From: Sphingomonadaceae bacterium | GTDB taxonomy: Bacteria; Pseudomonadota; Alphaproteobacteria; Sphingomonadales; Sphingomonadaceae | Direction: 5' to 3' | Assembly: GCA_021300355.1 (NCBI GenBank) | Contig: JAJTEF010000008.1 | Coordinates: 1-64,000 of the forward strand | DNA: 64,000 bases | Shown here: positions 20,546 to 30,219 of the stretch, one piece after another | Layout of the letters: each line of letters begins with the position of its first letter | Numbering within the stretch: the stretch's first letter is position 1 | Position numbers and translations under genes: made by a program | The notes under the pieces: generated by a model | Databases searched by the model: none | What the model was told of the DNA's origin: nothing | The model's input: only the letters and a program-made list of their open reading frames with translations

Positions 20546-21807
20546 GAGCTGCACGCGTTGAAAAACTGATTTCGGCCATTGATATTGGCTCTTCGAAAGT
20601 TTCGGCACTCATTGCCGGAGTAACCGACAGCGGCGAACTGTTGGTGCTGGGAACCGGCCAACGCGAGAGCAGGGGCGTCACACGCGGCTGTATTGCGGAT
20701 GTCGAACAAGCCGAATTGTCTGTGCGCCATGCCGTTGAACAGGCCGAGCGGATTGCCGGGCTGAACATTGACCGCGTGTGGGTGGGTATGTCGGCTGGCG
20801 GGCTGGATAGCTTGCTTGCGCCGGTTGAAATTGAACTGGGTGGTGATCGCATCACGCAGGAAGATGTCGACGAATTGCTTCAAGCTGGACGTGCGAACAT
20901 TCAGACCGGCGGCAAAATTGCGCTTCATATACAGCCGACTTTATACTCGCTGGATGGTGTTGGCGGTGTTGCGAACCCGCTTGGACTGCATGCCGACCGC
21001 CTTGGCGTCGATGTCCATGTCGTTCTGGCGGACCAGTCGCCTGTAAGGAACATGGATATGACGGTGCGCGCGGCGCATCTTGATGTTGAGTCGCTCGTCG
21101 TTGGCCCGGTGGCCAATGGCCTTGCGTGCCTGACGGCGGAAGAGCGAGAGCTTGGTGTCGCCCTTGTCGAATTTGGTGCTGCGGTCACCAATGTGTCGGT
21201 CTTCATCGGCGGCATGCTCGTCGGGCTGGAAACCATTCAAAAGGGCGCGTCTGATATTACCGACGACATCGCATCGGCCTTCGGTATTCGCAGGGCACAG
21301 GCCGAGCGGCTGAAATGCTTCCACGGATCTGCCTTAACCAGCCCGCGCGATCATCAAGAAGTGCTCGACATTGGCCCCGATGAAAACGGCGTTGAAGCCG
21401 GCGCTAACGCACCGCGCATAACCAAGGCCCAGTTGAACGCCGTGGTTTGCCAGCGCGTGGACTCCATCGTCACCGAAATCGCACAAGCGCTGAAAACCTT
21501 GGGCTTCTCAGGCCCATCTGGGCATCAAGTGGTGTTGACCGGCGGCGGCGCTGAACTGAAGGGCGCAGCGGAACATATGCAAGGCGCGCTGGGCCGCACG
21601 GTCCGCATTGGCCGTCCATCTGGCCTCGCCAGCATTCCCGAGGCACATTCGGGACCGGCATTTTCAACGCTCGTCGGATTGATTCATTACGCCGCATCGG
21701 AACGTGTTGACCTGAAATCAGGTTATGATTTGCGTGTCGAACAGATGGCCGGGACGATGCCGGGGTTAATCGAACGGATAAAACGCGCGGTACGAGAGAA
21801 TTTCTGA
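20542..21807 (+). CDS. ftsA: Cell division protein FtsA
   Basis: A 421-residue actin-like ATPase that tethers FtsZ to the membrane. ATP-binding segments are SAIDIGSSKVSALIAG near the N-terminus, VEFGAAVTNVSVFIGG and VVLTGGGAELKGA near residue 330. The 1C subdomain with SAGGLDSLLAPVEIEL is present. The C-terminus (LIERIKRAVRENF) is the amphipathic membrane-targeting helix. It starts within the ftsQ stop and is separated from ftsZ by a 104-bp gap with its own signals. Confidence 0.95.
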   Translation: MRAARVEKLISAIDIGSSKVSALIAGVTDSGELLVLGTGQRESRGVTRGCIADVEQAELSVRHAVEQAERIAGLNIDRVWVGMSAGGLDSLLAPVEIELGGDRITQEDVDELLQAGRANIQTGGKIALHIQPTLYSLDGVGGVANPLGLHADRLGVDVHVVLADQSPVRNMDMTVRAAHLDVESLVVGPVANGLACLTAEERELGVALVEFGAAVTNVSVFIGGMLVGLETIQKGASDITDDIASAFGIRRAQAERLKCFHGSALTSPRDHQEVLDIGPDENGVEAGANAPRITKAQLNAVVCQRVDSIVTEIAQALKTLGFSGPSGHQVVLTGGGAELKGAAEHMQGALGRTVRIGRPSGLASIPEAHSGPAFSTLVGLIHYAASERVDLKSGYDLRVEQMAGTMPGLIERIKRAVRENF

Positions 21808-21911
21808 CAGAAACCTGTGCAAAAACGTGAATTTTTAAGTGTGCACCTTATCCTTTTGTGTCAAAAGCGTGAAAATTTCGAACAAGCCACGAAGGCTAGG
21901 GGGATAAAGTT
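21808..21911 (+). promoter_or_regulatory. ftsA-ftsZ intergenic leader
   Basis: This is the only sizeable gap between genes inside the cluster (104 bp) and is AT-richer than its surroundings. It contains two related direct repeats, CAAAAACGTGAATTTT near 21820 and CAAAAGCGTGAAAATT near 21863, and a strong Shine-Dalgarno sequence (AGGGGGAT) ahead of the ftsZ ATG. It probably carries an additional ftsZ promoter; I cannot place -35 and -10 with confidence. Confidence 0.4.
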
Positions 21912-23408
21912 ATGAGCATCAATATCGGTCCACCAATGGTTGACGAGTTGAAGCCGAAAATTGCAGTTATTGGTGTTGGTGGCGCAGGCGGTAACGCCGT
22001 GGCCAACATGATCAGCGCAAAGGTAGAAGGCGTCGACTTCGTCGTTGCCAACACCGACGCACAGGCGCTGAACGCGTCCCCTGCCGAATATCGTATTCAG
22101 CTTGGACCTGAAATCACGCAGGGCCTTGGCGCAGGTTCACGCCCCGAAGTTGGCCGCGCTGCGGCTGAAGAAACGCTTGAGCAAGTGAAAGTGGCGCTTA
22201 CCGGTTGCCACATGTGCTTTATCGCGGCTGGTATGGGCGGCGGCACCGGAACGGGCGCTGCACCTGTTATCGCCAAGGTTGCGCGCGAAATGAATATTTT
22301 GACGGTCGGTGTCGTGACCAAGCCGTTCATGTTCGAAGGTTCGCGCCGCATGCGGTCCGCAGAATCGGGTATCATCGAACTGCAGCAACATGTTGATACG
22401 CTGATCGTTATTCCAAACCAGAATCTGTTCCTGGTCGCCAACCCGAACACCACATTTAAGGAAGCATTCCAGCTTGCTGACGAAGTGTTGCAGCAGGGCG
22501 TTCGTGGCATCACGGACCTGATGGTTATGCCTGGCCTCATCAACCTCGACTTTGCCGACGTCCGTTCTGTCATGCACGAAATGGGCAAGGCAATGATGGG
22601 CACGGGTGAAGCCGAAGGCGACGGCCGCGCGCTCGAAGCGGCGGAAAAGGCCATTGCCAACCCATTGCTCGACGGCGTGTCGATGCAGGGTGCAAAGGGC
22701 GTTATCGTATCGATTACCGGTGGCGAAGATATGCGCCTGATGGAAGTTGACGAAGCGGCCAACCATATCCGTGAGCTGGTTGATCCTGATGCAAACATCA
22801 TTTGGGGTTCTGCATTTAATGAAAATCTGAACGGCAAGATCCGCGTTTCGGTTGTCGCAACTGGCATCGATAACGAAGGCTTGAGCGCGACACCGGCAGC
22901 ACAAAGAACGCCATTCTCGTTCAGCCGCCCTGCGCCAGCGCCAGAGCCTGTCGTTGAAGTTGCACCTGCTGCGACATCTTTGTTTGAAAATACAGCCGAT
23001 GCCGCAGCCGTGGAAGAAACGGCCTCCGCTGAATTCGAAAATGACGCAGGCGATGACAGCTTGGAACTGGGTAGCGACTTTGTTGCAATCGAAGAAGATG
23101 AAGCTGAAGACGTTGCGCCAACGCAATATACAGACAACAATGACAGCCCACGGGATTCCTGGGCCAATGCCGACGCACTTGACCTCGATACGCCTGCGAC
23201 CGAAGGCTATCCGTCTGCGCAGCCAGTCGATGTGACGGAGCCACCAGAACGCGCTGCACCGCGCATTCCAACCGGCGGCACATTGTTTGAACGCATGTCC
23301 AACCTGTCACGTGGCCTCACCCGTTCGGACGACGACGCGGAAAAGGGCAATGAAGGCGGCAATGGTACAGGCTTCCCAAGCTTTCTTGACCGTCAGAACA
23401 ACTCATAA
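21912..23408 (+). CDS. ftsZ: Cell division GTPase FtsZ
   Basis: A 498-residue tubulin homologue that forms the Z-ring. The N-terminal GTPase domain shows [19 protein letters not shown], the tubulin signature [13 protein letters not shown] near residue 110 and the T7 loop [11 protein letters not shown]. The core ends near residue 325 and is followed by an acidic, probably disordered linker of about 130 residues. The C-terminal peptide reads [17 protein letters not shown] and then FLDRQNN, which binds FtsA and other partners. The long linker is typical of alphaproteobacteria. Confidence 0.97.
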   Translation: MSINIGPPMVDELKPKIAVIGVGGAGGNAVANMISAKVEGVDFVVANTDAQALNASPAEYRIQLGPEITQGLGAGSRPEVGRAAAEETLEQVKVALTGCHMCFIAAGMGGGTGTGAAPVIAKVAREMNILTVGVVTKPFMFEGSRRMRSAESGIIELQQHVDTLIVIPNQNLFLVANPNTTFKEAFQLADEVLQQGVRGITDLMVMPGLINLDFADVRSVMHEMGKAMMGTGEAEGDGRALEAAEKAIANPLLDGVSMQGAKGVIVSITGGEDMRLMEVDEAANHIRELVDPDANIIWGSAFNENLNGKIRVSVVATGIDNEGLSATPAAQRTPFSFSRPAPAPEPVVEVAPAATSLFENTADAAAVEETASAEFENDAGDDSLELGSDFVAIEEDEAEDVAPTQYTDNNDSPRDSWANADALDLDTPATEGYPSAQPVDVTEPPERAAPRIPTGGTLFERMSNLSRGLTRSDDDAEKGNEGGNGTGFPSFLDRQNNS

Positions 23409-23514
23409 GACGCGCGGCAAGCGCACCGTCATCTTGTCGTTTCTATGCAACCGTTTGTCGGACCAAAGCGTGAATGCGCTTTGTGTTCGGCAGCCGGCAG
23501 CTACATAGAAAGTC

Positions 23515-25158
23515 ATGGATGTGACAATATTACGTAGCCTTGGATTCTTTAGCGCGCTGGCTTTTTCGGCCGGTGGCGTTTCACCCGCCGTGCATGCACA
23601 GGCCGTCGATGAAAGCGCGCTGGAGGCGCTTGATCAGCAAACGCCTGCGGTCGTAACAAATATTGTCGAGCCCGCTGGCGCGGTGGAGCTGCGTGACGCG
23701 ATGCGGCGCATTTCTTTTAGCCCAAGCGATGCAGATGCCTTGGCGGATGCGGGTAATGCCTCTTTGCTGTTGGGTGATGCCAATGCCGCGCTCAACTTCT
23801 TCACGCGCGCAAATGCGATACGCCCCAATAACAGCCGGATCGTATCCGGCCTGGCCATAGCAACGGTGCGCACAGAAAACCCGTTTGAGGCGTTACGCCT
23901 GTTTGATGATGCCGTCCGGCTGGGCGCGAGCGAACGTTCGATTGCCGCTGACCGCGCGCTGGCGTTTGATTTGCTGGGCAATTTCGGACGTGCGCAGCAG
24001 GATTATCAACTGGCGCGGACCGTGGCATCATCAGATGACATCATCATTCGTCAGGCCGTGTCTCTCTCGCTCGCAGGGCAAAAGGAACAGGCCGACGCTA
24101 TGCTCCTGCCGCTTTTGCAGCGCAACAGTCCGACGGCATGGCGCGCCCGGGCTTTTATGTTGGCTGCGCGTGGTGACTTGCGTGAATCCAACAAGGTTGC
24201 GCAGGGCTTCATGGATGCACCATCGGCGCAAAAGATGGAGCGGTTCTTCCGCTTGATGCCAAATTTAACCGGCGCGCAGCAGGCGGCCGCCATTCATTTG
24301 GGGCATTTCCCCACCAGCCAATCGGTAGGGCGTGACAGCGAACAGGTTCGCCGTGTCGCCGCCACCGTGCCGCAACCTGCCGTCGGCCCCGCCCAAAACC
24401 GTCTCATTCCATCAGGCGCGCCGCTGGGAACAAAGCCGACAGCAGCGCGCGATGCGAAAAGCGAAGCAAAGCCACAGAGCAAGCCGGACCGAAAAACGCA
24501 GGAACGTGTGGCAGTTCAGGCCACAGTACCACCAACGCCGCGGCCTGATCCTGTTGTTGCAAAGGTTGAACCGGCCGTAACGGTCGCGGCGGCGAAGCCA
24601 ACCGCGCAACAACCGGTATCGCTTGCGGCGGCAACGCCCCCGCAAACCGCTCCCGCTAAAATCATCGCGGCACCAACAGCTGTGCCTGCGTCCACTGCTT
24701 CGGCAGGGTTCAGTCTGGATGCAATTGTTGGCGCCATCGAAATTCCGGAGAGTGAGCAGCGGCCTTCGGAAATTCCGGTCGATTTGAAAAAGCTGAAGCC
24801 CGTGACGACCAAGGCAGCGGCAGACGCCAGCAAAGCCGCCAAAATTGACCCGAAAGCCGCCGCCAAAGCCAAGCTGGAAGCCGCAAATCCAGCGCGCATC
24901 TGGGTGCAAATCGCAACGGGTGAAGCCAGTGGGCTTGGTTTCGACTATCGCAAATTGACGAAGAGCAACGCCGTATTGTTCAAGGCGCAGAAACCGTGGA
25001 CATCTCCGTGGGGCAAGACCGCGCGACTGCTCGTTGGCCCGTTTGCGGATGTTAAGGCCGCCAAAAAGTGGGAAGGCGACTTCAAGAAAGCGGGCGGCGA
25101 CGCATTTATGTGGAAAAGCGAAATTGGCGTCCCAGTGAATGCGTTAAAGGTAAAATAG
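23515..25158 (+). CDS. TPR- and SPOR-domain envelope protein
   Basis: A 547-residue secreted protein. A signal peptide ends near VHAQA. Residues about 60-260 form TPR-like helical repeats (ADALADAGNASLLLGDANAA, then NPFEALRLFDDAVRLGAS). A Pro/Ala/Lys-rich linker covers about 280-460. The last 80 residues form a SPOR domain (RIWVQIATGEASGLGF to LLVGPFADVKAAKKWEGDF, read in parts), which binds denuded septal glycan strands. Its place just downstream of ftsZ and the SPOR domain suggest a role at the division site; this is inference. The preceding 106-bp gap shows no clear terminator. Confidence 0.85.
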   Translation: MDVTILRSLGFFSALAFSAGGVSPAVHAQAVDESALEALDQQTPAVVTNIVEPAGAVELRDAMRRISFSPSDADALADAGNASLLLGDANAALNFFTRANAIRPNNSRIVSGLAIATVRTENPFEALRLFDDAVRLGASERSIAADRALAFDLLGNFGRAQQDYQLARTVASSDDIIIRQAVSLSLAGQKEQADAMLLPLLQRNSPTAWRARAFMLAARGDLRESNKVAQGFMDAPSAQKMERFFRLMPNLTGAQQAAAIHLGHFPTSQSVGRDSEQVRRVAATVPQPAVGPAQNRLIPSGAPLGTKPTAARDAKSEAKPQSKPDRKTQERVAVQATVPPTPRPDPVVAKVEPAVTVAAAKPTAQQPVSLAAATPPQTAPAKIIAAPTAVPASTASAGFSLDAIVGAIEIPESEQRPSEIPVDLKKLKPVTTKAAADASKAAKIDPKAAAKAKLEAANPARIWVQIATGEASGLGFDYRKLTKSNAVLFKAQKPWTSPWGKTARLLVGPFADVKAAKKWEGDFKKAGGDAFMWKSEIGVPVNALKVK

Positions 25159-25195
25159 GCTTCCTGTCGCGGCGGCTTGGTTGCATAAGCGCCAT

Positions 25196-26347
25196 ATGTC
25201 GCAACTGGCTTCCTACGCATCACTTCCCGGCAACAGCCGCGGCCGATTTCATCCAGAGCCCGATCGCGATATTCGGGGCCCGCGTGATATATTCCAGCGT
25301 GACCGTGATCGTATCATTCATTCGATTGCGTTCCGGCGGCTGCGCCACAAAACGCAGGTGTTCATCTCACCCGACGGCGACCATTATCGTGTGCGCTTGA
25401 CACACAGCCTTGAAGTCGCGCAAATTGGCCGCACTATTGCCCGCGCGTTTGGCCTGAATGAAGACCTGACCGAGGCCTTATGCCTTGCGCATGATATCGG
25501 GCACCCGCCCTTTGGCCATGCCGGCGAAGACGCGCTGGAGGCGACGATGAAGCCATTTGGCGGGTTTGACCATAATGCGCAGACGCTGCGCACACTCACG
25601 CAGCTGGAATCGCCTTATCCGTCATGGCCGGGCCTGAACCTCAGCTGGGAATTGCTGGAAGGACTGGCCAAGCATAATGGACCCGTTGCCCGTCCGGGCT
25701 GGGCATTGTCCGAAGTCAACGCACAGTTTGACCTAAGCCTGACCGACTGGCCATCACTTGAGGCCCAGATTGCCGCGATTAGCGACGATATTGCGTATGA
25801 TAATCATGACATTGACGATGGCATCAGGGCAGGGTTGCTCGGCATCGACCAGCTGCTGGATCTGCCTTTCGTGGCACAGCGTTGGGAGGCGATTTTGGGC
25901 CGCTATCCCGACGTGCCGCAACGCCGCCTGATCGGTGAGCTGACCCGCGAACAGATTGGCGTGATGGTCAATGACGTGATTGAATCGACACGCGCCAGAA
26001 TAACCGAAGCAGGCATCAAAACCGCTGACGATGTCCGCAACGCGGGTGTCATGATCGGCGGGTTTTCGGCAGAAATGGCGGCGCGCGAACGGCAGCTTAA
26101 ATCATTCATGTATGAAAAGCTGTATCACCACCCAACGCAATTGGCGGCGGCAGAAGAGGCAACCAAAATCGTCCGTGAGCTGTTTGCCGCCTACCGCGAC
26201 GATCCTACATTATTGCCCGATGAGTGGCGCAATAGCCTTCCCAGCGAAGAACCGCAGCGTAGCCGCCATATCGGGGATTTTCTGGCGGGCATGACCGACC
26301 GCTATGCCACCGATCGGCATCGCGAAATCTGTGGAACCATGGCGTGA
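25196..26347 (+). CDS. dgt: Deoxyguanosinetriphosphate triphosphohydrolase-like protein
   Basis: A 383-residue HD-superfamily protein that cleaves dNTPs to deoxynucleoside and triphosphate. The metal-binding HD pattern is seen as RLTHSLEVAQIGRTIA, then CLAHDIGHPPFGHAGEDAL, then the late Asp in AISDDIAYDNHDIDDG. The FRRLRHKTQVF segment ahead of the HD core is typical of the dGTPase-like branch. The ATG at 25196 is chosen over an in-frame TTG at 25181. The last codon overlaps the next gene's GTG start (GTGA), so the two are coupled. Confidence 0.9.
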   Translation: MSQLASYASLPGNSRGRFHPEPDRDIRGPRDIFQRDRDRIIHSIAFRRLRHKTQVFISPDGDHYRVRLTHSLEVAQIGRTIARAFGLNEDLTEALCLAHDIGHPPFGHAGEDALEATMKPFGGFDHNAQTLRTLTQLESPYPSWPGLNLSWELLEGLAKHNGPVARPGWALSEVNAQFDLSLTDWPSLEAQIAAISDDIAYDNHDIDDGIRAGLLGIDQLLDLPFVAQRWEAILGRYPDVPQRRLIGELTREQIGVMVNDVIESTRARITEAGIKTADDVRNAGVMIGGFSAEMAARERQLKSFMYEKLYHHPTQLAAAEEATKIVRELFAAYRDDPTLLPDEWRNSLPSEEPQRSRHIGDFLAGMTDRYATDRHREICGTMA

Positions 26348-27000
26348 GCCGCAAGATCGTCATCGCGGGCGGTTCAGGCCTAGTGGGCAAACAGGCGGCC
26401 GAGATGTTGGCGCGCGCCGGGTTTGCGGTCCACCTCGTGTCGCGCCGACCATCGCACGCATTGGCGCCAGGCATACAGGAGCATGTCGCGCCAATCGCCG
26501 ACTGGCCAGCGATTGTGGCAAGGTTAAAGCCTGACGTCGCCATTTCCGGCCTGGGGACGACGATACGCACAGCCGGATCGCGCGACGCCTTCCGGGCCGT
26601 TGACCATGATCTCGTGCTCGCCTTTGCACAGGCAAGCCATGCTGCTGGCGCGCGGCATTTCATTACGATATCGTCCGTCGGCGCGATGCCAGCGAGCAGC
26701 AGTTTCTATTTGCGAACGAAGGCTGAAATGGAGCAGCGGCTGCGCAACATCGGCTTCCAACGCCTTGATATCATGCGGCCCAGTCTGTTGACGGGTGGGC
26801 AGCGTGATGACCGCCGTCCGGGTGAGGCATTGGGGATATTACTGTCGCCATTGGTGGATATGTTGATGTTTGGACCGATGCAGAAATTTGCGTCGACGCC
26901 GTCGGCCAAAGTCGCAAAGGCCATCGCCAACTTGGCAAAATCGGGCGACGATGGCGTGTTTATCCACGAAAATGAATCTATAAACACGCTCGCTGGTTGA
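26344..27000 (+). CDS. NAD(P)-binding Rossmann-fold protein (atypical SDR, HTATIP2/YbjT-like)
   Basis: A 218-residue protein. The dinucleotide-binding loop is VIAGGSGLVGKQAAEML at the N-terminus, followed by SGLGTTIRTAGS and ISSVGAMPASSSFYLRTKAEME, in which Tyr and Lys replace the usual SDR YxxxK spacing. This resembles the atypical extended SDR group that includes the HTATIP2-like oxidoreductases. Substrate unknown. Starts at GTG overlapping the dgt stop, so it is translated with dgt. Confidence 0.75.
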   Translation: MSRKIVIAGGSGLVGKQAAEMLARAGFAVHLVSRRPSHALAPGIQEHVAPIADWPAIVARLKPDVAISGLGTTIRTAGSRDAFRAVDHDLVLAFAQASHAAGARHFITISSVGAMPASSSFYLRTKAEMEQRLRNIGFQRLDIMRPSLLTGGQRDDRRPGEALGILLSPLVDMLMFGPMQKFASTPSAKVAKAIANLAKSGDDGVFIHENESINTLAG

Positions 27001-27042
27001 CTCTCCAAGGCGGTAAGGCCAATGCGGATTCGTCGCTGACGA

Positions 27043-27251
27043 AGCGGGAGAGTGTCCCTTTAAGGGACCGCCGAAGGAGCAACCGCCCCGGAATCTCTCA
27101 GGCAAAAGGACCGCTTCGGCTTTTGCGACACTCTGGAAAGCGCATGTCTTTGCCAATTGCAACGACATGCCACCGAAGGTGTAACCTGCCTTTGCCAATG
27201 TTGTTGGCAACCAAGGCGGATAAAGCTCTCAGGTACCCGTGACAGAGGGGG
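27043..27251 (+). ncRNA. Tandem glycine riboswitch
   Basis: Two consecutive glycine aptamers are visible. The first has P1 strands GAGAGTGTC (27048) and GACACTCT (27127), the conserved CCGAAGGAGCAA (27071) and GGAATCTCTCAGGC (27090). The second shows CACCGAAGGTGTAA (27171) and AAGCTCTCAGGTACC (27223) and closes at GACAGAGGGGG. A small hairpin before the first aptamer (TTCGTC/GACGAA near 27029) probably forms the leader kink-turn. Directly downstream is the glycine cleavage operon, so glycine binding is expected to switch it on. The end of aptamer 2 contains a GAGGGGG stretch that can act as the ribosome-binding site for gcvT, suggesting translational control (inference). Confidence 0.95.
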
Positions 27252-27260
27252 CAGCAGACT

Positions 27261-28454
27261 ATGCGCCAACCGGCGTCGGTCGCTGCGACTCTTGAACGGA
27301 CTGATATGAGCGAAGAAGACGAATTCGAACTAGAACCCATCGAAATATTGGAGCTACCGCTCGACGCATGGCACCGCGGCAAGGGCGCGCGTATGGTCGA
27401 GTTTGCCGGCTATCACATGCCGATCCAATATGAAGGCATCATGGCCGAACATATTTGGACGCGCGAGAATGCGGGGCTGTTCGACGTCAGCCATATGGGG
27501 CAGCTGATGCTGACCGGTGATGGCGCGGCCGAAGCACTTGAGGCGATGGTCCCCGGCGACATATCCGCGCTTAAAGAGGGCAAGATGCGTTACTCGCTGC
27601 TTCTGGATGAAGACGGCGGCGTGCTGGACGACATGATGATTACGGCCGTGCCCATGGGGCTTTATGTGGTCGTTAATGGCGCGGTGAAATGGGACGATAT
27701 GGGCTATCTGCGGGAGCATTTGCCCGATGAGATCACCATCAACCATATGGATGACCGCGCCTTGCTGGCGTTACAAGGTCCAAAGGCCGTGGATGCCCTG
27801 AAACGCGTGGTGCCCGGTGTCGACGCGCTCTACTTCATGGAGGCCGGTTCCTTCTTCTGGGGACCCAAGACCGATCCGGAGCCGCTGTGGATCAGCCGTT
27901 CGGGATACACTGGCGAAGATGGCTTCGAAATTTCGGTGCCTGCGGCCCATGCAAAGGCACTTGCGGACCAAATCTGTGCGCAACCTGAAGTAAAGCCCAT
28001 TGGCCTTGGTGCACGCGATTCCTTGCGGCTTGAGGCGGGCCTGCCGCTGTACGGCCATGATATGAACCCCGAATTTGACCCTGTCGAAGCCAGCGCAGCA
28101 TTCGCAGTGTCGAAACGCCGCCGTGCCGAGGGCGGGTTTTTCGGGTCTGACCGCATCCTGAATGCCTTGGCCAATGGCCCCGCACGCAAGCTTGTCGGGA
28201 TTTCGGTCGACGGCAAAATGCCCGTGCGCGAAGGCGCACCTGTTTTTGCAGGCGATACCCAAGTGGGCGTCATTACGTCCGGCGGATTTGCCCCAAGCGT
28301 CGGCGCGCCGATTGCCATGGGCTATATTGATGCTGGCCATAACGCCGTCGGCAGCATGCTTGAGGCGGAGGTGCGCGGCAAGCGTGTGTCCGTCACGGTT
28401 AAATCCTTACCCTTCGTCCCACATCATTATCATCGCAAAGGAGCGCACACATGA
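27261..28454 (+). CDS. gcvT: Glycine cleavage system T protein (aminomethyltransferase)
   Basis: Up to 397 residues. GcvT moves the methylene group from the H-protein-bound aminomethyl to tetrahydrofolate, releasing ammonia. Family motifs are [20 protein letters not shown] near residue 30, [52 protein letters not shown] and [14 protein letters not shown]. The start at 27261 is preceded by GAGGGGG at a 9-nt spacing; the in-frame ATG at 27306 lacks such a site but would match homologue length better. The first 30 residues are acidic and not conserved. First gene after the glycine riboswitch; ends overlapping gcvH. Confidence 0.93.
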   Translation: MRQPASVAATLERTDMSEEDEFELEPIEILELPLDAWHRGKGARMVEFAGYHMPIQYEGIMAEHIWTRENAGLFDVSHMGQLMLTGDGAAEALEAMVPGDISALKEGKMRYSLLLDEDGGVLDDMMITAVPMGLYVVVNGAVKWDDMGYLREHLPDEITINHMDDRALLALQGPKAVDALKRVVPGVDALYFMEAGSFFWGPKTDPEPLWISRSGYTGEDGFEISVPAAHAKALADQICAQPEVKPIGLGARDSLRLEAGLPLYGHDMNPEFDPVEASAAFAVSKRRRAEGGFFGSDRILNALANGPARKLVGISVDGKMPVREGAPVFAGDTQVGVITSGGFAPSVGAPIAMGYIDAGHNAVGSMLEAEVRGKRVSVTVKSLPFVPHHYHRKGAHT

Positions 28455-28822
28455 CCCGTTATTTCACCGAAGATCATGAGTGGATCGAAGTCGACGGCGA
28501 CAGCGCGACTGTTGGCATTACGGACTATGCACAAAGCCAGTTGGGCGACATCGTTTTTGCTGAAGTCCCTGCAACCGGCGCGACGCTGAAAAAAGGCGGC
28601 GATGCTGCGGTTGTGGAATCGGTCAAGGCCGCGTCAGATGTCTATGCACCCGTCAGCGGCACCGTGATTGAGGGCAATGCCGCATTGGAAGGCGACCCCG
28701 CGTTGGTGAACAACGATCCAGAAGGCGAGGGTTGGTTCTTCAAAATTACCCTCAGCGACACAAGCGAGCTCGACAGCCTGATGGATGCCGCCGCGTACAA
28801 GGCATTTGTCGACGGACTTTAA
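28451..28822 (+). CDS. gcvH: Glycine cleavage system H protein
   Basis: A 123-residue lipoyl carrier protein that shuttles the aminomethyl group between P, T and L proteins. The N-terminus reads [12 protein letters not shown], and the lipoylated lysine is in [17 protein letters not shown] (near residue 62), followed by [13 protein letters not shown]. Length is normal. It overlaps gcvT by 4 bp. Confidence 0.97.
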   Translation: MTRYFTEDHEWIEVDGDSATVGITDYAQSQLGDIVFAEVPATGATLKKGGDAAVVESVKAASDVYAPVSGTVIEGNAALEGDPALVNNDPEGEGWFFKITLSDTSELDSLMDAAAYKAFVDGL

Positions 28823-28860
28823 GCTAATCCGTCCGCAACCTGCGGGCCATGGAGATTGAA

Positions 28861-30219
28861 ATGCGTTATTTGCCGCTTACCCCATCCGATCGTCAGGCCA
28901 TGCTTGCTGTCATCGGGGCAAAATCGATTGATGATTTGTTCGCCGATGTGCCTGCGGAGGCGCGGCTAGACGGGCCGATCCATGGCTTGCCCAACCATGC
29001 CAGCGAAATGGCGGTTGAGCGGCATTTTTCAAATCTCACGCGGCAAAATATGACCGCGTCACACACGCCGTTCTTTTTAGGCGCGGGCGCGTACAAGCAT
29101 CATGTTCCCGCAAGTGTTGACCATATCATCCAGCGCGGCGAATTCCTGACGGCCTATACGCCGTATCAGCCCGAAATCGCGCAGGGCACGCTGCAAATGC
29201 TGTTCGAATTCCAGACGCAGGTTGCGCGGCTTTTTGGCTGCGATGTGGCCAACGCGTCGATGTATGATGGTTCCACGGCGTGCTGGGAAGCCATTGGCAT
29301 GGCTGGCCGTATTACGAAGCGCAGCAAAGCGGTACTCTCGTCGGGGCTGCACCCGCATTATGTCAGCGTGGCCAAGACGATGGCGCAATATACCGGCGAC
29401 ACGCTGGATACTGCCTTGCCAGAGCTTTCACCTGCCACCGATAGCGCACGCTTGCTGGGTGCCATCGACGGCGAGACGAGCTGCGTTGTCGTGCAATATC
29501 CCGATATTCTTGGTCGTATTGAAGATCTGTCCGCGATTGCGGCCAAGGCGCATGAACATGGCGCGCTGCTGATTGCTGTGGTCACCGAACCCGTTGCATT
29601 GGGTGCCATCAAGGCACCCGGCGAAATGGGCGCAGACATTGTTGTGGGTGAGGGGCAGTCGCTTGGCGTCGGCCTTCAGTTCGGCGGGCCTTATGTCGGG
29701 CTGTTTGCGTGCAAGGAAAAGTTCGTTCGCCAGATGCCCGGTCGTTTATGTGGTGAGACTGTGGATGCCGAGGGCAAGCGCGGTTTCGTGCTAACGCTGT
29801 CCACGCGCGAACAGCATATCCGCCGTGAAAAGGCGACGTCAAATATCTGCACGAATTCAGGTCTTTGCGCATTGGCCTTCAGCATTCATCTGACATTGCT
29901 GGGTGAAAAGGGGCTGCGCGGATTGGCGGAACTCAACCACGGCCTAGCCGTCCAAGCCGCCGACCGGCTTTCGCAAATCGCTGGCGTTGAGCTCGTAAAC
30001 GACACATTTTTCAACGAGTTTACGTTGAAGCTGCCAAAGGAAGCGCGCCCCGTCGTTCGGGCATTGGCCGACCGAAAAGTCTTGGGCGGCGTCTCATTGG
30101 GCCGCTTATATCCCGATGTAGATGCGCTCGCCAATGGTCTGGTTGTCGCGGTGACCGAAGCCGCGACCATGGAGGATGTGGAAACATTTGCCGCCGCGTT
30201 GCAGGAGGTGTTGGCATGA
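28861..30219 (+). CDS. gcvPA: Glycine dehydrogenase (decarboxylating) subunit 1
   Basis: A 452-residue half of a split P protein. It starts [16 protein letters not shown] lies 7 nt upstream of the ATG at 28861, favouring it over the upstream ATG at 28849. Motifs include [18 protein letters not shown], the [14 protein letters not shown] segment ([15 protein letters not shown]), and [13 protein letters not shown]. This subunit lacks the PLP lysine, which is in the partner subunit. The two-subunit form is common outside enterobacteria and pairs with gcvPB, which it overlaps by 4 bp. Confidence 0.95.
   Translation: MRYLPLTPSDRQAMLAVIGAKSIDDLFADVPAEARLDGPIHGLPNHASEMAVERHFSNLTRQNMTASHTPFFLGAGAYKHHVPASVDHIIQRGEFLTAYTPYQPEIAQGTLQMLFEFQTQVARLFGCDVANASMYDGSTACWEAIGMAGRITKRSKAVLSSGLHPHYVSVAKTMAQYTGDTLDTALPELSPATDSARLLGAIDGETSCVVVQYPDILGRIEDLSAIAAKAHEHGALLIAVVTEPVALGAIKAPGEMGADIVVGEGQSLGVGLQFGGPYVGLFACKEKFVRQMPGRLCGETVDAEGKRGFVLTLSTREQHIRREKATSNICTNSGLCALAFSIHLTLLGEKGLRGLAELNHGLAVQAADRLSQIAGVELVNDTFFNEFTLKLPKEARPVVRALADRKVLGGVSLGRLYPDVDALANGLVVAVTEAATMEDVETFAAALQEVLA

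Noticed and set aside
22097..23167. Long open frame antisense to ftsZ (356 codons)
   Set aside because: It is a shadow of the strongly biased ftsZ codons; no domain and no ribosome site.
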